Below are positions 53,106 to 63,878 of a stretch of 64,000 nucleotides of DNA, in pieces (within the stretch, counting starts at the first letter, position 1; every line of letters starts with the position of its first letter). The position numbers and the translations under genes are program-made. Below the pieces are notes generated by a model, which was not told the origin of the DNA, made no database searches, and saw only the letters and a list, made by a program, of their open reading frames with translations. The DNA comes from Isoetes taiwanensis (Eukaryota; Streptophyta; Lycopodiopsida; Isoetales; Isoetaceae), in the NCBI GenBank assembly GCA_021234155.1, contig JAJEKV010000058.1, positions 8,740,992-8,804,991 on the forward strand, given 5' to 3'.

Positions 53106-54518
53106 CTCAATCTCAGACTCTCCAGAATTAGATCGGCAGCATTGTCATCTAAACCTTGGACATTGTCGCAAAGTCAGCTTTCTCTCCCTGGCTGTCAGGT
53201 TTGTCTTCGTCATCATTGTCCTTACTGCTTTCATTTGTCTTCCTCCCTTTGAAATGCTCATGAAGCAGGTCCAGGTATGACCGAATGGTTTCAACCATGT
53301 CCTTATTTCCAACCACGGATATTGGTTTCATTCCATACAGCAAAGCCCCCAGAGAGAACAGGCCATTCATGTACCACTCACATACAATATGATCTTCCTC
53401 GACCAAGCTGGTTATGAAGTACTTGATAACTCTTGGTTGGATAGGAATTCTATGTATTGGACCTGTTGCACCATCAGTGCTGACTTTGTCCATCAATGGC
53501 ACATCCTCCATAAATCTGCCGCCCTTCCAGGGTTCTATCTGCTCTTGAGAAATCATGAACTTGTCGAGATAGTGGTGTTCTCTAGACCACCACTTGTCCA
53601 AGTCTGCAACCGATCTTGAAACCAAAACCAAAACTACATTGGAAAAACTTGGTGCCTTCGGCAGGCCAAGTCTACACTCATGTTCCAGTTCGTATATGGA
53701 ATACAAGATCTTGTTGGTGAAGTTAATATCAGCTGCCCATTGTGACACAGCAGTTGTCTGATTGCCCGGCATGCAAAAGATAAGGAAACTGAAAGTATCC
53801 AACTCGGTCATGTCCAGACACGTCTTGTACCACTGCTCAATGTCAGGTTTTTCATAAAATAGAGTGGGGTCTTCGATCATATTCATGGCAAATAGTGCCA
53901 CGGGCCCAGGTGCCAGTTCCAGACCACCAAACCCCTTGTGTCCCAAGGTTACCAGGAATGGAGGGGAGCTATCATCCGTCTTAAATGGGACCTTCCGAAT
54001 CCAAGCTTCCTCTTCAGAATTGCCATAGCACGTTCAGGGAAGGGGAGGGTTTTGACGTTACGCTTTAGCTTGGTGTTGATGTAGGGTTGACATAGACGGT
54101 TCAACTCCTTCATGTCTTCCTCATCAAGCGCAGCCTTCTCCTTATAATACTTAAAATCATGGCATGCATTGGAGGCAACATTGCAAAACTCTGTGATGCC
54201 TTCTTCCAATGCACGCCGTCTCTTTAGGATTGTGGCGTAATCCTTTGCGTCCTGCAATTTTGAACTTCTACTTTTCCTTAGCATAATTGTTCCATCCAGG
54301 ATTCTGCCCTGTAGATCAAGCGTTTCCTTGTCCGTCAGGCCCTGTATCCTTTTCATAAATTGCTTGTCGAACAACTTTGGGTCCGGCCTGGTTGGCAATT
54401 CTCCATTGCTGTCCTTAAACTTGCCTCTTGTCCATTGAGCCCATAGCTCAGTCCATTTCTCCCAGACCACCTCAGTGCTAAGAATGAGGTCATATTGGTC
54501 TGACAGAGATTCCCTGCC
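53106..54518 (-). pseudogene. Upstream exon of the HAD gene; unknown, possibly methyltransferase-like
   Basis: This is two open stretches of one protein, 54518-53949 and 53946-53149, with a frameshift between them and another near 53155. The first begins SLSDQYDLILSTEVVWEKW, is rich in charged helices (ILKRRRALEEGITEF), and is cut off by the LTR at 54518. The second has LDTFSFLIFCMPGNQTTAVS and ends with EWYMNGLFSLGALLYGMKPI then VVGNKDM. The last part loosely recalls the glycine-rich strand and acidic end of DNA methylase folds, but no catalytic DPPY or NPPY motif is seen. The call is a weak inference. It splices to the HAD exon, so the original gene encoded a fusion. Confidence 0.45.
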
Positions 54519-56003
54519 TGTGACGTCCCCTGCTCGTATACGATGCCCGCACCGTATACAAACAGGAGTTCATCCCCCCGTACCAGCTCCACACCGATAC
54601 AGGGCCCTCGACATATCACTGTGACCGTCTAGAGTCCACAGTGGGAAGAGTGAAGGGGTCATTTTACCCCATCTCCCTCAGGGCCTACCTTGCTGCGGAA
54701 GCGTAAACATATACGTCAGTAACATAACATCATATATCCACCTCGAAGGGTGGCACCTCAACATCTGCATAGACAAAGATCAGCACAATACAAAGGAAGT
54801 TCCTACCCAAGGCTCAGACTCCAGGGGATGACTGACAAGCTTGGGTCTCCAGAGTTCATTGCAGACAGAATCATGACAATGGATTGGGCTGGCATAAGAA
54901 CATGGCTTAGGGTTGTCCACTCCATCCGCCCCTCCTGTGCACACTTTGCAGAGTAGGTTGGAAAGTGTTGGGACCTGACTGTAGCCCGCCGGGTGCATAG
55001 CCAAAGGGGCTATTCCTGGGTTACATCTCCCCAGTCCCGATGGGGCAGGTAGGGATCGCTCCCTCCAGAGATCTACATGCTGGCCAAGGTGATTAGAGGG
55101 CCACTGCCCTTATTCGACTTAACCCACTGGAAGGTGAACACCACCCCACAGGTGTCGAGCACATGCCTTACCCACACTCAGTGGCAAGCCATTAGACCTA
55201 GTCACTCTGATCCCCGGTAGGCCTTACACACCAGAGGGATCGGTCAAGGGTCAGAACACGAACCTCATTCTAAGCCAGTCTGGCCCCTTCACCCACAACC
55301 AGGTGGGCTCCTGTACACAGGCCGAAATCTAGTAATGCACTAAGAGGGACTAGCTAGGAGCATCATCTACTAAGCTTTAAGTCTCTACCCCCCCTTCCCA
55401 ATACAATGAGTACACAGAATACATCCGTCCATCATATGAACATAAGTAATAAGAACTAATCTAATACATAGAGTTAGGTTCTTTAGTTAGAGTCAATCTC
55501 AGGATCTGCTTGGCTACTAAGGGCGATTTAATAGGCTAAACCTACTGGTTCGAAGGCTGGAATAAGGTTTAGGCTATTCAATCGATCAAATACCTGATCC
55601 CTGGTTCACTCCTCTTGATCCAAAGGCGTCCATGTCTCTGTTCTGCTTCGGGATGCGGTCGGAGGGATGATCTGACAAGCTGGGGCGCACGGGCAGATCG
55701 TGGGAGTTGGAATTGATTCCTCAGGCGCGCGAATCGGAACTCGGAAGGTCTGTGGGCGAAAAAGGGAATGTTAGGGTTTGGTGCCTTATGTAGGCTATCA
55801 GTTCGGTTTAGGGTTTCCATGACCCTTGGTCTACCTTTAATGGGTTAAAGGTCTAAAGGTGCGCGCATTGCTAAGTGTGCGCACCATTGCAAGTTGCCCC
55901 CTAGGGCGCCCTTGCTTGTGTACACGTCGACTGGACGGCGTGTACGCATGACGGCGCAGTACGGTATACGTCTTGAGACCGTATATCGTACTGGAACGTC
56001 ACA
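54519..56003 (-). repeat. Chromovirus (gypsy element 2) 3' LTR, 1,485 bp
   Basis: It begins TGTGACGTCC and ends GGAACGTCACA, giving an 8-bp terminal inverted repeat (TGTGACGT/ACGTCACA). The inner end is followed by TTCTCCCCCCC, which on the minus strand is a polypurine tract, so this is the downstream LTR of a minus-strand element. It interrupts the coding frame of the adjacent gene exactly at 54518. The minus-strand frame 55578-55820 inside it has no known domain. The partner LTR is not in the window. Confidence 0.85.
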
Positions 56004-56839
56004 TTCTCCCCCCCTTGAATTGATGTTGTCCGCAGCATCGTGGTTCTCTCCACCTTGGAACCTTCTTAACCTGCAATCAACGTCATGCATACGACATACT
56101 TATTATTATAGTTATACTTTTAATAGGATTACCTCAAGGTAATATTTATAGAACATTATTATACTATTATTCAATCCAATAGTTATCACTTGTCATTATA
56201 ACAATAACTCCTAATATTTCGGTTTTATTATTATATGTACAATTATTCTTCGAGGTACTCTTTATTCCTTGCAACACATTACAACAAAATTGTGTTGCAA
56301 GTCTTCGTAGTTCGACCTCCTGGCCCTCCGGAGCGCTCTATTGGCCTGCAGGTCAACACTACGTTAGTACCATTAATATTTAATAAAATTTTGGTTATAT
56401 GGTGACCACCCCACCTATCTACATGAATGCATGGCTAATCTCCCGGCGTAGGAAGAGGATGATTCTTCCATCGTGGCCGAGGAGACAGCGCCTATAATGC
56501 CTATATGGCGCTCATGCGTACACCTTTAGTTGCCCAGCGTGGAGGATAGGTCCTTCCCGTATATGGGGCGTGAAGGCCAGATTCCTCCTATCAAAGCATA
56601 TATGGGGCTAGAGGTGCTTTTCCTATCAATGCATTCCTCAATGACCTCCTTTCTCTCGAGGTCGTCTACTTCCGTGGGACAGAAGTAGACTTTCCAAGCG
56701 GAACCGCGGTCATGCCTACATTGACATTACACCACGTCCTAGAGATCACCGTAGTAATCTCATCATCGGTAACAACGCATGCAACCCTTACCTCATAGGT
56801 TGCATGCGTAGATTATACTTAACTAGGCGAGCTATTAAT
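56004..56839 (-). other. Chromovirus 3' untranslated region with polypurine tract
   Basis: The polypurine tract (complement of TTCTCCCCCCC) is at 56004-56014. The rest, up to the stop codon of the chromodomain frame near 56840, has no credible open frame. It would prime plus-strand synthesis in an active element. Confidence 0.7.
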
Positions 56840-57422
56840 CTACACAAATCGACATGCCTGAGCCGATTTCTTCGGAGATGACCTTGCCGTCCCATTGCTC
56901 CATAAACTGTGGGTATTGTTTTTCCAGATCTTTTTTAAGTACCCATGTGGCGTCTTCCACCGGCAAGTGTTTCCACTTGACCAAGTATTGGAGGAACTCT
57001 TATCTCCTTGTTTTCTTGAAGGCTTTATCAAGAATTAGCTCTGGAACTATTTCTAACTGCTCTTCTGTCATTTCCAACATCGTTGGAGTGTCCAAAACTT
57101 CTTCTGGATTGGGAGTATGCTTCTTCAGCAGGCTCACGTGGAAGACTTTGTGGATCTTTAAGTGTGCTGGCAAGTCTAACTTGTAGGATTGGTTACCCAC
57201 TCTCTTGGTTATTCTGAAGGGTCCAGCCCACCTTGGAGCAAGCTTCTTGCAATTTCCGATGCGGAGCTTCGCCTGCTTTACCTTGATCTTGAGCCATACA
57301 TCATCTCCAACTTGGAATTCTATGACTGTCCGATGTTTGTCGGCAATGCTCTTCTGCCGACTCCTTGCTGCTAGAAGGTACCCTCGAACTTCTTCCACAA
57401 GCTGCTGCATGTCGCTCAACAT
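56840..57422 (-). pseudogene. Chromovirus integrase C terminus and chromodomain
   Basis: The frame 57422-57000 holds the integrase C-terminal region (VGDDVWLK, LAPRWAGPFRI, KIHKVFHVSLLKKH). A TAA at 57000-57002 follows the start of the chromodomain. Beyond the stop the same frame continues EFLQYLVKWKHLPVEDATW, the aromatic-cage core of a chromodomain, and ends near 56842. Chromodomains of this type direct insertion toward particular chromatin. The stop truncates the domain, so it cannot work here. Confidence 0.9.
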
Positions 57423-57616
57423 TTGCTACGAAACTTCCACTTTTGGCACGGGATTGTGCCAAGTGTCTGGAGTTAGGCATTGGTAGCCATAGTTGATCAT
57501 GAACGACGACATTTGGGATGATTCCTGCTTGGTGCTATTGTATGCAAACTCCAGCAAGTGAATAAATTCCTCCCACATACCTTGCTTGTTCTAGACATAG
57601 TTTCGGAGCATGTCTT

Positions 57617-60061
57617 CTAATATTCTGTTGACACGCTCCGTTTGCCCATCCGTCTGTAGGCCGTGCTCATGGATAACTTCGTTCCAATTGTTGTAAAGAG
57701 ATCCTGCCAGAAGGCACTGATGAACTTCGGATCTCGGTCGGAGATAATTTCCCTTGGCATGCCATGGAGTCTGAAAATCTCTTTGGTGAAGAGCTTTGCC
57801 GTATCCATAGCTGTGTCCGTGGTCCTGCAAGGCACAAAATGGGCCATCTTCGACAACTTGTCGACCACGACCATCAAGGCATCCTTACCTCTTACTGTCC
57901 TTGGCAGTCCTGTCATAAAGTCCATGCTGACGACCTCCCACTTAGCGTTTGGCACCGCTAATGGTTCCAATGCCCCTGGTATTCGAAGTTGTTCTGCCTT
58001 CGTTTGCTGGCATAGCTGACACTCCTTGATGTGGCAGGCTATCTGCTTCTTCATTCCTGGCCAATAGTAGCTGCTACGCACTTTAAAGTATATCTTCATG
58101 AATCCTGCGTGGCCAGCTATTGGGCTGTTGTGGGTGTCGTGGAGGATCAACTTTCTTACTCCAGATGATTCTGGCACGCACAACTTGTTCTTATGGTATA
58201 GGAGGTTACCTTCCTTCTTAATATTTTTGAAGGTTTCCCTCTCCTTATCTGTTCTTGCTTCCTTGCACAAGCTTGCCCATACTTCCTTGAAGTCCACGTC
58301 TGTTGGCAAGGTTTCTTCTATCTTTTTCCCGAAATCGCTGAAGAGTGTCGAGATTGCGTTGCAGTGCACACTGGTTGTCAGCGGATGCCTTGAAAGCGCA
58401 TTTGCTACCACATTGAGTTTCCCGGGCTTGTAGGCTATATCAAAGTCGTACTCCTCGAGAAACTCCATCCACCTTCTCTGCCTCAGATTGAGATGTGGTT
58501 GCGTGAATACGTACTGGAGGCTCTGGTGATCAGTGTCCAGCTGGAACTTCCTCCCTAAGAGGTAATGCCTCCAGATTCTCAACGCCCTGACAACTGCTAG
58601 CAGCTCTTGGTCGTGCATCGGGTAACACGTTTCGGCGTCGTTCCTCTTCCTTGAGTCGTACGCTATTACCCGCTCCTCTTGCATGAGCACTGCACCTGTG
58701 GCTATCTTGCTTGCGTCCGTCGCCACTAACTTGTCCTTTTCCGGGTCTGGCAGGGTTAAGACGGGGGCGGTTGTCAAAGCTTCCTTTAACAATTCAAATG
58801 CTGCTTGGGCTTTCTTGAGCCAATGGTCTGCCCAATTTTTCACTTTCTCCGCCTTTGTCAAGTCTGTCAGTGGGGCTGCTATCTTTGCGAAGTTCTTCAC
58901 GAACTTTCTGTAATACCCTGCTAGGCCAAGGAAACTTCTGACCTCATGGACGTTCTTTGGTGCTGGCCATTGGATTACTGCTTCAATCTTGGCGGGGTCT
59001 GTCGAGATTCCTTCTGCTGAGATCACATGACCGAGGTACTCCACCTTCTCTGTTGCGAAGTGGCACTTCAACAACTTGGCATACAACTGATGCCTCCTTA
59101 ACTTCTCGAGCACCTTTCTTACGTGTTGTGCATGCTCTTCAATGGATTTACTGTACACCAGAATGTCGTCGAAGAATACTATCACAAAGGTGTCCAAGTA
59201 TTCTCTGAAGATGTCGTTCATGAGTCTCATGAACGTAGCTGGGGCGTTGGATAGCCCAAATAGCATTATGGTGAATTCGTAATGCCCATACCTGGTCCTG
59301 AAAGCCGTTTTGTGGATGTCCTCTTCTTTTATTCTGACCTGGTGATACCCTGACCTTAGGTCGATCTTGGAGAAGACCTTTGCCCTTTGGAGCTGATCCA
59401 TCAAGTCGTCCGATCTGGGGAGCGCGTACTTGTTCTTGATGGTGTGCTTGTTCAATTGTCTGTAATCTATGCACATCCTCAAGCTTCCATCCTTTTTCTT
59501 GACAAAGAGGATGGGTGCCCCAAATGGTGAGACGCTAGGCCTGATGAAGCCTAGATCGAGCAATTCTTGTAACTGCTTCTTTAGCTCCGTGAGTTCCTGT
59601 GTGGTCATTCTATATGGGGCCTTGCTCGTCGGCTTGGTCCCTGGTTCGAGTGCTATCTCACACTCTACTCCCCTGTACGGAGGAAGCTTCTCGATCTCAT
59701 CTGGAAAGAGATCGTGGAACTCCGTGATCAAGTTGGCGATTTGCTTGGGCAACTTGCTGAGCACTTTGTCTTCTTTGCTTCCCTCCGACTCGGGTTCCTC
59801 AACCTCGAGTTTGAAGATGTATGCTACCTGCTCGCTCTTTATAGACTTGAGCAGCTTCTTAACAGACATACAGTGCATGATGGAAGTAACTTCTTTACCT
59901 GTGATCTCAATGGCTTTGCCGTCGGGCGTTGGGAAGGTCACCTTCCGCTTTCCACAATCAATGATGGCCCCTGCTGGTCCAAGGTACTCCATTCCAACGA
60001 TCAAGTCATACTTGCCAATGCCCATTACTTCTGCCCCCATCTGGATATTAATCCCTGGCAA
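57617..60061 (-). pseudogene. Chromovirus pol: reverse transcriptase, RNase H, integrase (814 codons)
   Basis: One long open frame carries the end of protease (about residues 1-60), then reverse transcriptase with [29 protein letters not shown] and the catalytic FFDDILVYS (FFDD about residues 296-299). Next come RNase H ([24 protein letters not shown]), the integrase zinc finger (H-x3-H...C-x2-C, CQLCQQTK), and two catalytic Asp motifs ([11 protein letters not shown] and IISDRDPKF). A frameshift near 57660 moves the third catalytic stretch ([12 protein letters not shown]) into another frame. Stops follow near 57593 and 57430. It was recently functional by appearance but is broken. Confidence 0.95.
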
Positions 60062-61597
60062 GTCGATGTCGAAGTTGATCCTTTTTTCCAGCTGTATGTC
60101 TTACTGCTCCGCTTGCCAAGATTACGGGTCTTGGTTTGGATTTTAGGGGTTTCAACTTCAACATCTCAACCATCCTCGGGGATGCAAAGTTATGGCTACT
60201 TCCAGAGTCTATCAAGACTATAAAAGACTTGGTCTTTGCCTTCCTTATTGTGGAGATTACCTTATACTGGGTCTCTGCCTGTTCTGTATCTATAGCAGCG
60301 AAGATGTGGCACTCACCCTGAATGTAATCGCGTGCTGCCTCGCCATCCTCATCTGACGGAGTGTCCCATCCTCCCAACTCCGCTAGCGCTGAGCTCATAA
60401 CAAATGGGCAGTTCGCCGTTCGGTGGCCCGGCTGGAAACATCTAAAGCAGAGCTGCTTCTCTATGCATTCCTGCCTTTTCTCCTTGGGCATCGCCTAGGA
60501 CCGTACTGCTTTCGAGTAGTTGGAACCTTCCTGTTTGTCCTTGAAGGACACCTGCTTTCTTTCCTGCTGTTTCCCTTGGTTGCTATTGTAAGGGGACTTT
60601 GCTGGACTTGGGCTTGCTGCCCTAGGGCTGTAGCTCCCTGTTGCTTTGCCTCTATCCTGATAGTAAGGCTGCCTCTGTGTGCTGTTCTGGGGCCCGGATC
60701 CTTGCAAACTAATTGCCTTGGATTCTACTTCAGATACCGTTTTAGGGTCTATTGCCCTCACGAGCTTCCGTATTTCCTCGTTCAGTTCTTCTATGTAGCT
60801 TTCCACCGCGTGTTTCTCGCTCAGCTTAGGCACATACAGTCTTAGCCTCATGAATTCTTCGGTGTACTTCTGCACCGTCTTGTAACCTTGTTGCAATCTG
60901 TAAAACTGGTGCATCATATTTGACTTGTGTTCTCGAGGAACATAGTGGTGTTTGAAAGCTTTTGAGAACTTTTTAAATCGGCATGCATCTCTGCTCAAAC
61001 CATGGGCCTTGGCATAGCCCTTCCACCATATGCGTGTGGCTCCTTTCAGGTTGGCTGTTGCCACCCTGCCTTTGTCCTTATCCTTCATGCCGTAGGCATT
61101 GCCATACTCGCTCATTTCGTCGAGCCATGCCTCTGCCTCTAAGCCGGATCTGTTCTCGCCCGAGAACTGTTCGAGTTTCCGGGCTTTCCATACATTGCCC
61201 AGTGCTGGGTCTACTTTCGTTTGGTACTCCAGGGCCTTAGTGTCCTTCTGTCTGCCATCTCTATGGTCCGGCCCTGGCTCGGCCTCTTTCTCAGACTCAG
61301 AGTCCGAGAGCGAGCTTGAGTCGGAGGTCTCTATGCTGGGGGACCTCCTTCTCTTACTCCTCCTTTTGTTTTTCCCCGACTTTCGGGGTGTCGTTTGTGG
61401 CCGGCTGATGCTTGTGCTGCTAGTAGGGCCTTTATCTGGTCCAGCTCTATTCGCATTTGCGACATCTCCTCTTCTGGGGTCATGGGGCCATATCCTTCGA
61501 AAAGGTTCCTTTGAAGGGGTTGCCTGTCAGGGGTCTCTTCATCTCTGTTGGGCCTCCTGTTTTGCTCGACCGTTCTTTGTTCCCTATCTGCATACAT
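60048..61597 (-). pseudogene. Chromovirus gag and protease, frameshifted
   Basis: Gag opens near 61597, runs to 61331, shifts, and resumes with KARKLEQFSGENR-like sequence and a 206-codon frame (61115-60495) including the capsid motif GATRIWWKGYAKAHGL. A TAG at 60495-60497 separates it in frame from the zinc knuckle CFRCFQPGHRTANC and the protease LIDSGSSHNF. A further frameshift near 60060 leads to the pol frame. Gag packages the RNA and protease cuts the polyprotein. A TATGCAG splice-acceptor-like word lies at the gag start. Confidence 0.9.
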
Positions 61598-61766
61598 AAT
61601 TGGTCATGGCTATAATGTTAGTTTTATTTGTTCTCTTGCATTACATGTGTTGTTGGTATAGTTGCGGAACAAAAATACGTCAACAAAACATTTAAGTGCA
61701 AAAAGAAGTTATATTCATATTATATAATATGTTAATACAAAAAGGTTTCCGGGATCAAGATTCCTA

Positions 61767-63329
61767 CTATTCTTGATATCGCCGGTAGGATGGATTATCC
61801 TCTAGGAACTTCTTCACTTGGGCTGTTCCCACTGAATGACCCAAGTTCCTAAGGACATTGACTGAAGATCCACCCTGCAAAGCTCTCGCCAAATCTTCTA
61901 TCCTGCGCTCGGAGGTATAGGCGGCGGTCACTGCCAGTCTTCCCTGCCGTCTGTAAGGTATGGCGAAGTCAAAAATATCGAGTGCTACCGCTCTCTTCAC
62001 CAGGATGGCATACTCGGTGTTGGGAGCTAGCCGAGCATGTCGGCCAAAGCCTGAGAGCGCGATTAGCATCGATACTCCTTCCTCGCCCCTGGGGGTGAAT
62101 TTGCGGTGAATTACCGCTATTCTTCCATCCATCAGCAGGGGAAGGTAATACCGCAACGACCTGTCGTTGTGTGACGGGTCCTCGCCTCCTCGGCCTCCCG
62201 ATCTGTGTCTGCCGGCATAGTCATCGACCTCCACCGTGGTGAGCTCCCTGTAGTCTCTGACTGTTGCTGAAGCTCTCCTGAGGTCGAACTCGCCTCTTCT
62301 CTCCCGGGGAGGTGTTGTTGAAGAACTTGCCGTTAAGATGCTCGAGGTCTTGTGGCGGATCCCCATCTGTTCCTGTAGAGCAAGGAACTCTTCCTCCGTC
62401 GGTAGTTCCCGTGCCTCCATAATCTGCCTGATGTTGCTGTAGGCTTGAATATCGGAGGTAGACTCTCCCGTGTAAGTGTCGGCTTCCCTTACTTGGAGTG
62501 GGAAGTCGGAGGTTCCTCGGACGATGAAGTCGTCCAGGTCTGTTCTCCGGAGTTGGTACAGCAACTCGTCAGGTCGATACTCCCTTTCCATGCACTCCGA
62601 GAGGTTTTGGATGTCGCTTAAGAGCAAATACTCTTTGCCCTCGACGATGATGGGGGCTAGGCTTGTGATACCTAGCCCAAGGGGTGGCGCGATCCTGAGA
62701 GTTTGCCGGCTTCTTTCGAACTCTTGCAACTCTTGTTCTGCTAGCCGCTGCTCTTCCGTTGGGTCGAGCTCGACGTAGTCCTCATCCTCTTCCTCTGACT
62801 CCTCATCTTCTTCTTTTCCTTCTTGCTCCTGTTCGTACTGCGAAAGGAGTTGTTGCGCTGCTGTTGTGGCTATTGGGTCCACGTCCATGGGGGGAATGGA
62901 GGTTTCCCCCATGGGGTTCTCGGCACGGTGGGTAAGAAAAATTGCTAAGGTAGCGTTGAAAGAGAAGTACTTGGTCCTGTTGACAGTCAGGACCATTGGC
63001 TCGGGCATGCGCTGGGCCTTGTTTGTGAGATACTTGGCAATGTTAGGAACATCGCCTAAGGCTGCTTGAAGGGATTGCCTAGGAACAAAGTAGCCTATGC
63101 AAGGTGGGAGCTGTACTAACGATGGCTCTACTCTAGCTTGGAATTCAGACAGGACTCTGCTATATGCTGGGGTTGCGTGCAAGGTTGCTTGAACATCTAT
63201 TTCTTTGTGGAAGACCCAGAATATTTCATCGATGTCAGCCTCGGCAGCATGAGCGCTGGCGCTGTACCATCGCCTGAAATCAGAGGTTGCCATGAGTTTA
63301 GCGAGGAAGAGGCTAGCAAACGGATGCAA
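61767..63329 (-). CDS. Intact 520-residue protein of unknown function upstream of chromovirus gag
   Basis: A clean minus-strand frame starts at ATG 63329 (an alternative ATG, MATSDFRRWYSAS, lies 13 codons in) and ends 170 bp before gag. It has an N-terminal mixed region, an acidic stretch (EEDEESEEEDEDYVELD) about one third along, then a mixed alpha/beta region and a C-terminal YTSERRIEDLARAL segment. I recognise no domain and no transmembrane segment. Its position between the presumed 5' LTR and gag resembles the extra ORF of Ogre/Tat elements, but this element is a chromovirus. A TATA box 79-86 bp upstream suggests its own promoter. It has no stops or frameshifts, although gag and pol next to it are broken. 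Confidence 0.75.
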   Translation of the reverse strand: MHPFASLFLAKLMATSDFRRWYSASAHAAEADIDEIFWVFHKEIDVQATLHATPAYSRVLSEFQARVEPSLVQLPPCIGYFVPRQSLQAALGDVPNIAKYLTNKAQRMPEPMVLTVNRTKYFSFNATLAIFLTHRAENPMGETSIPPMDVDPIATTAAQQLLSQYEQEQEGKEEDEESEEEDEDYVELDPTEEQRLAEQELQEFERSRQTLRIAPPLGLGITSLAPIIVEGKEYLLLSDIQNLSECMEREYRPDELLYQLRRTDLDDFIVRGTSDFPLQVREADTYTGESTSDIQAYSNIRQIMEARELPTEEEFLALQEQMGIRHKTSSILTASSSTTPPRERRGEFDLRRASATVRDYRELTTVEVDDYAGRHRSGGRGGEDPSHNDRSLRYYLPLLMDGRIAVIHRKFTPRGEEGVSMLIALSGFGRHARLAPNTEYAILVKRAVALDIFDFAIPYRRQGRLAVTAAYTSERRIEDLARALQGGSSVNVLRNLGHSVGTAQVKKFLEDNPSYRRYQE

Positions 63330-63407
63330 GAGCGCCTCAGGGAGCTGCGAAATCGGCTAAGGGGGTAGGAGCAAACTCGTAGGGTGCTACATATGAAATG
63401 AGGAATC

Positions 63408-63415
63408 TATTTATA
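63408..63415 (-). promoter_or_regulatory. TATA box candidate for the 520-residue protein
   Basis: On the minus strand the sequence reads CTATAAATAG, a canonical plant TATA box. It lies 79-86 bp upstream of the ATG at 63329, leaving room for a transcription start about 30 bp downstream and a leader of about 50 bp. Confidence 0.55.
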
Positions 63416-63605
63416 GAAAAGGGAAAAACCCTAATTTTTGGGTGACTTAGAAAATTCTTGGGGTTGGGCAATTCTAGCCTATATTGGGGTCAAAATGGGA
63501 ATTGGAAGACTAATTTAAGGGTTTGAGCATGGTTGGTTTGCCTAAAGATGCTAACACAACAGGTTGAAGATCATCTGGACAAGTTATGGTGAAGAAAAGG
63601 GTAGG

Positions 63606-63878
63606 AGGTCTCACAGCTAGCGCCTCGTTCAAAAGCTACACTTTAGTTTCTTGACCAGGCGCGACGTGTGAGACATCACTTCCATTTTGATCAAAACATG
63701 TCCGATTTGGGTAAAATAAGGGTGTAAGGATGATAGACTCATCAATTTAGGCAGAATTGACCCTTACTTGGTCAATTTGGAGCTGTTTTGGGCAATTTTG
63801 GGCAAGGTCTCACAGCTAGCGCCTCGTCCAAAAACTAAACTTTAGTTTCTTGACCAGGCGCGACGTGTGAGACATCAC
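63606..63878. repeat. Two copies of a 74-bp imperfect hairpin, 199 bp apart
   Basis: Copies at 63606-63679 and 63805-63878 begin AGGTCTCACAGCTAGCGCCT and end GGCGCGACGTGTGAGACATC, with only a few differences. Within each copy the two ends are imperfect reverse complements (GTCTCACAGCTAGCGCCT against AGGCGCGACGTGTGAGAC), so each can fold. They lie 200-550 bp upstream of the TATA box of the 520-residue frame. No role is known. Confidence 0.85.

Noticed and set aside
59469-60223. Plus-strand frames of 169 and 225 codons opposite the chromovirus pol
   Set aside because: The minus-strand pol frame has clear domains at the same place. The plus-strand frames are antisense shadows with no domain.
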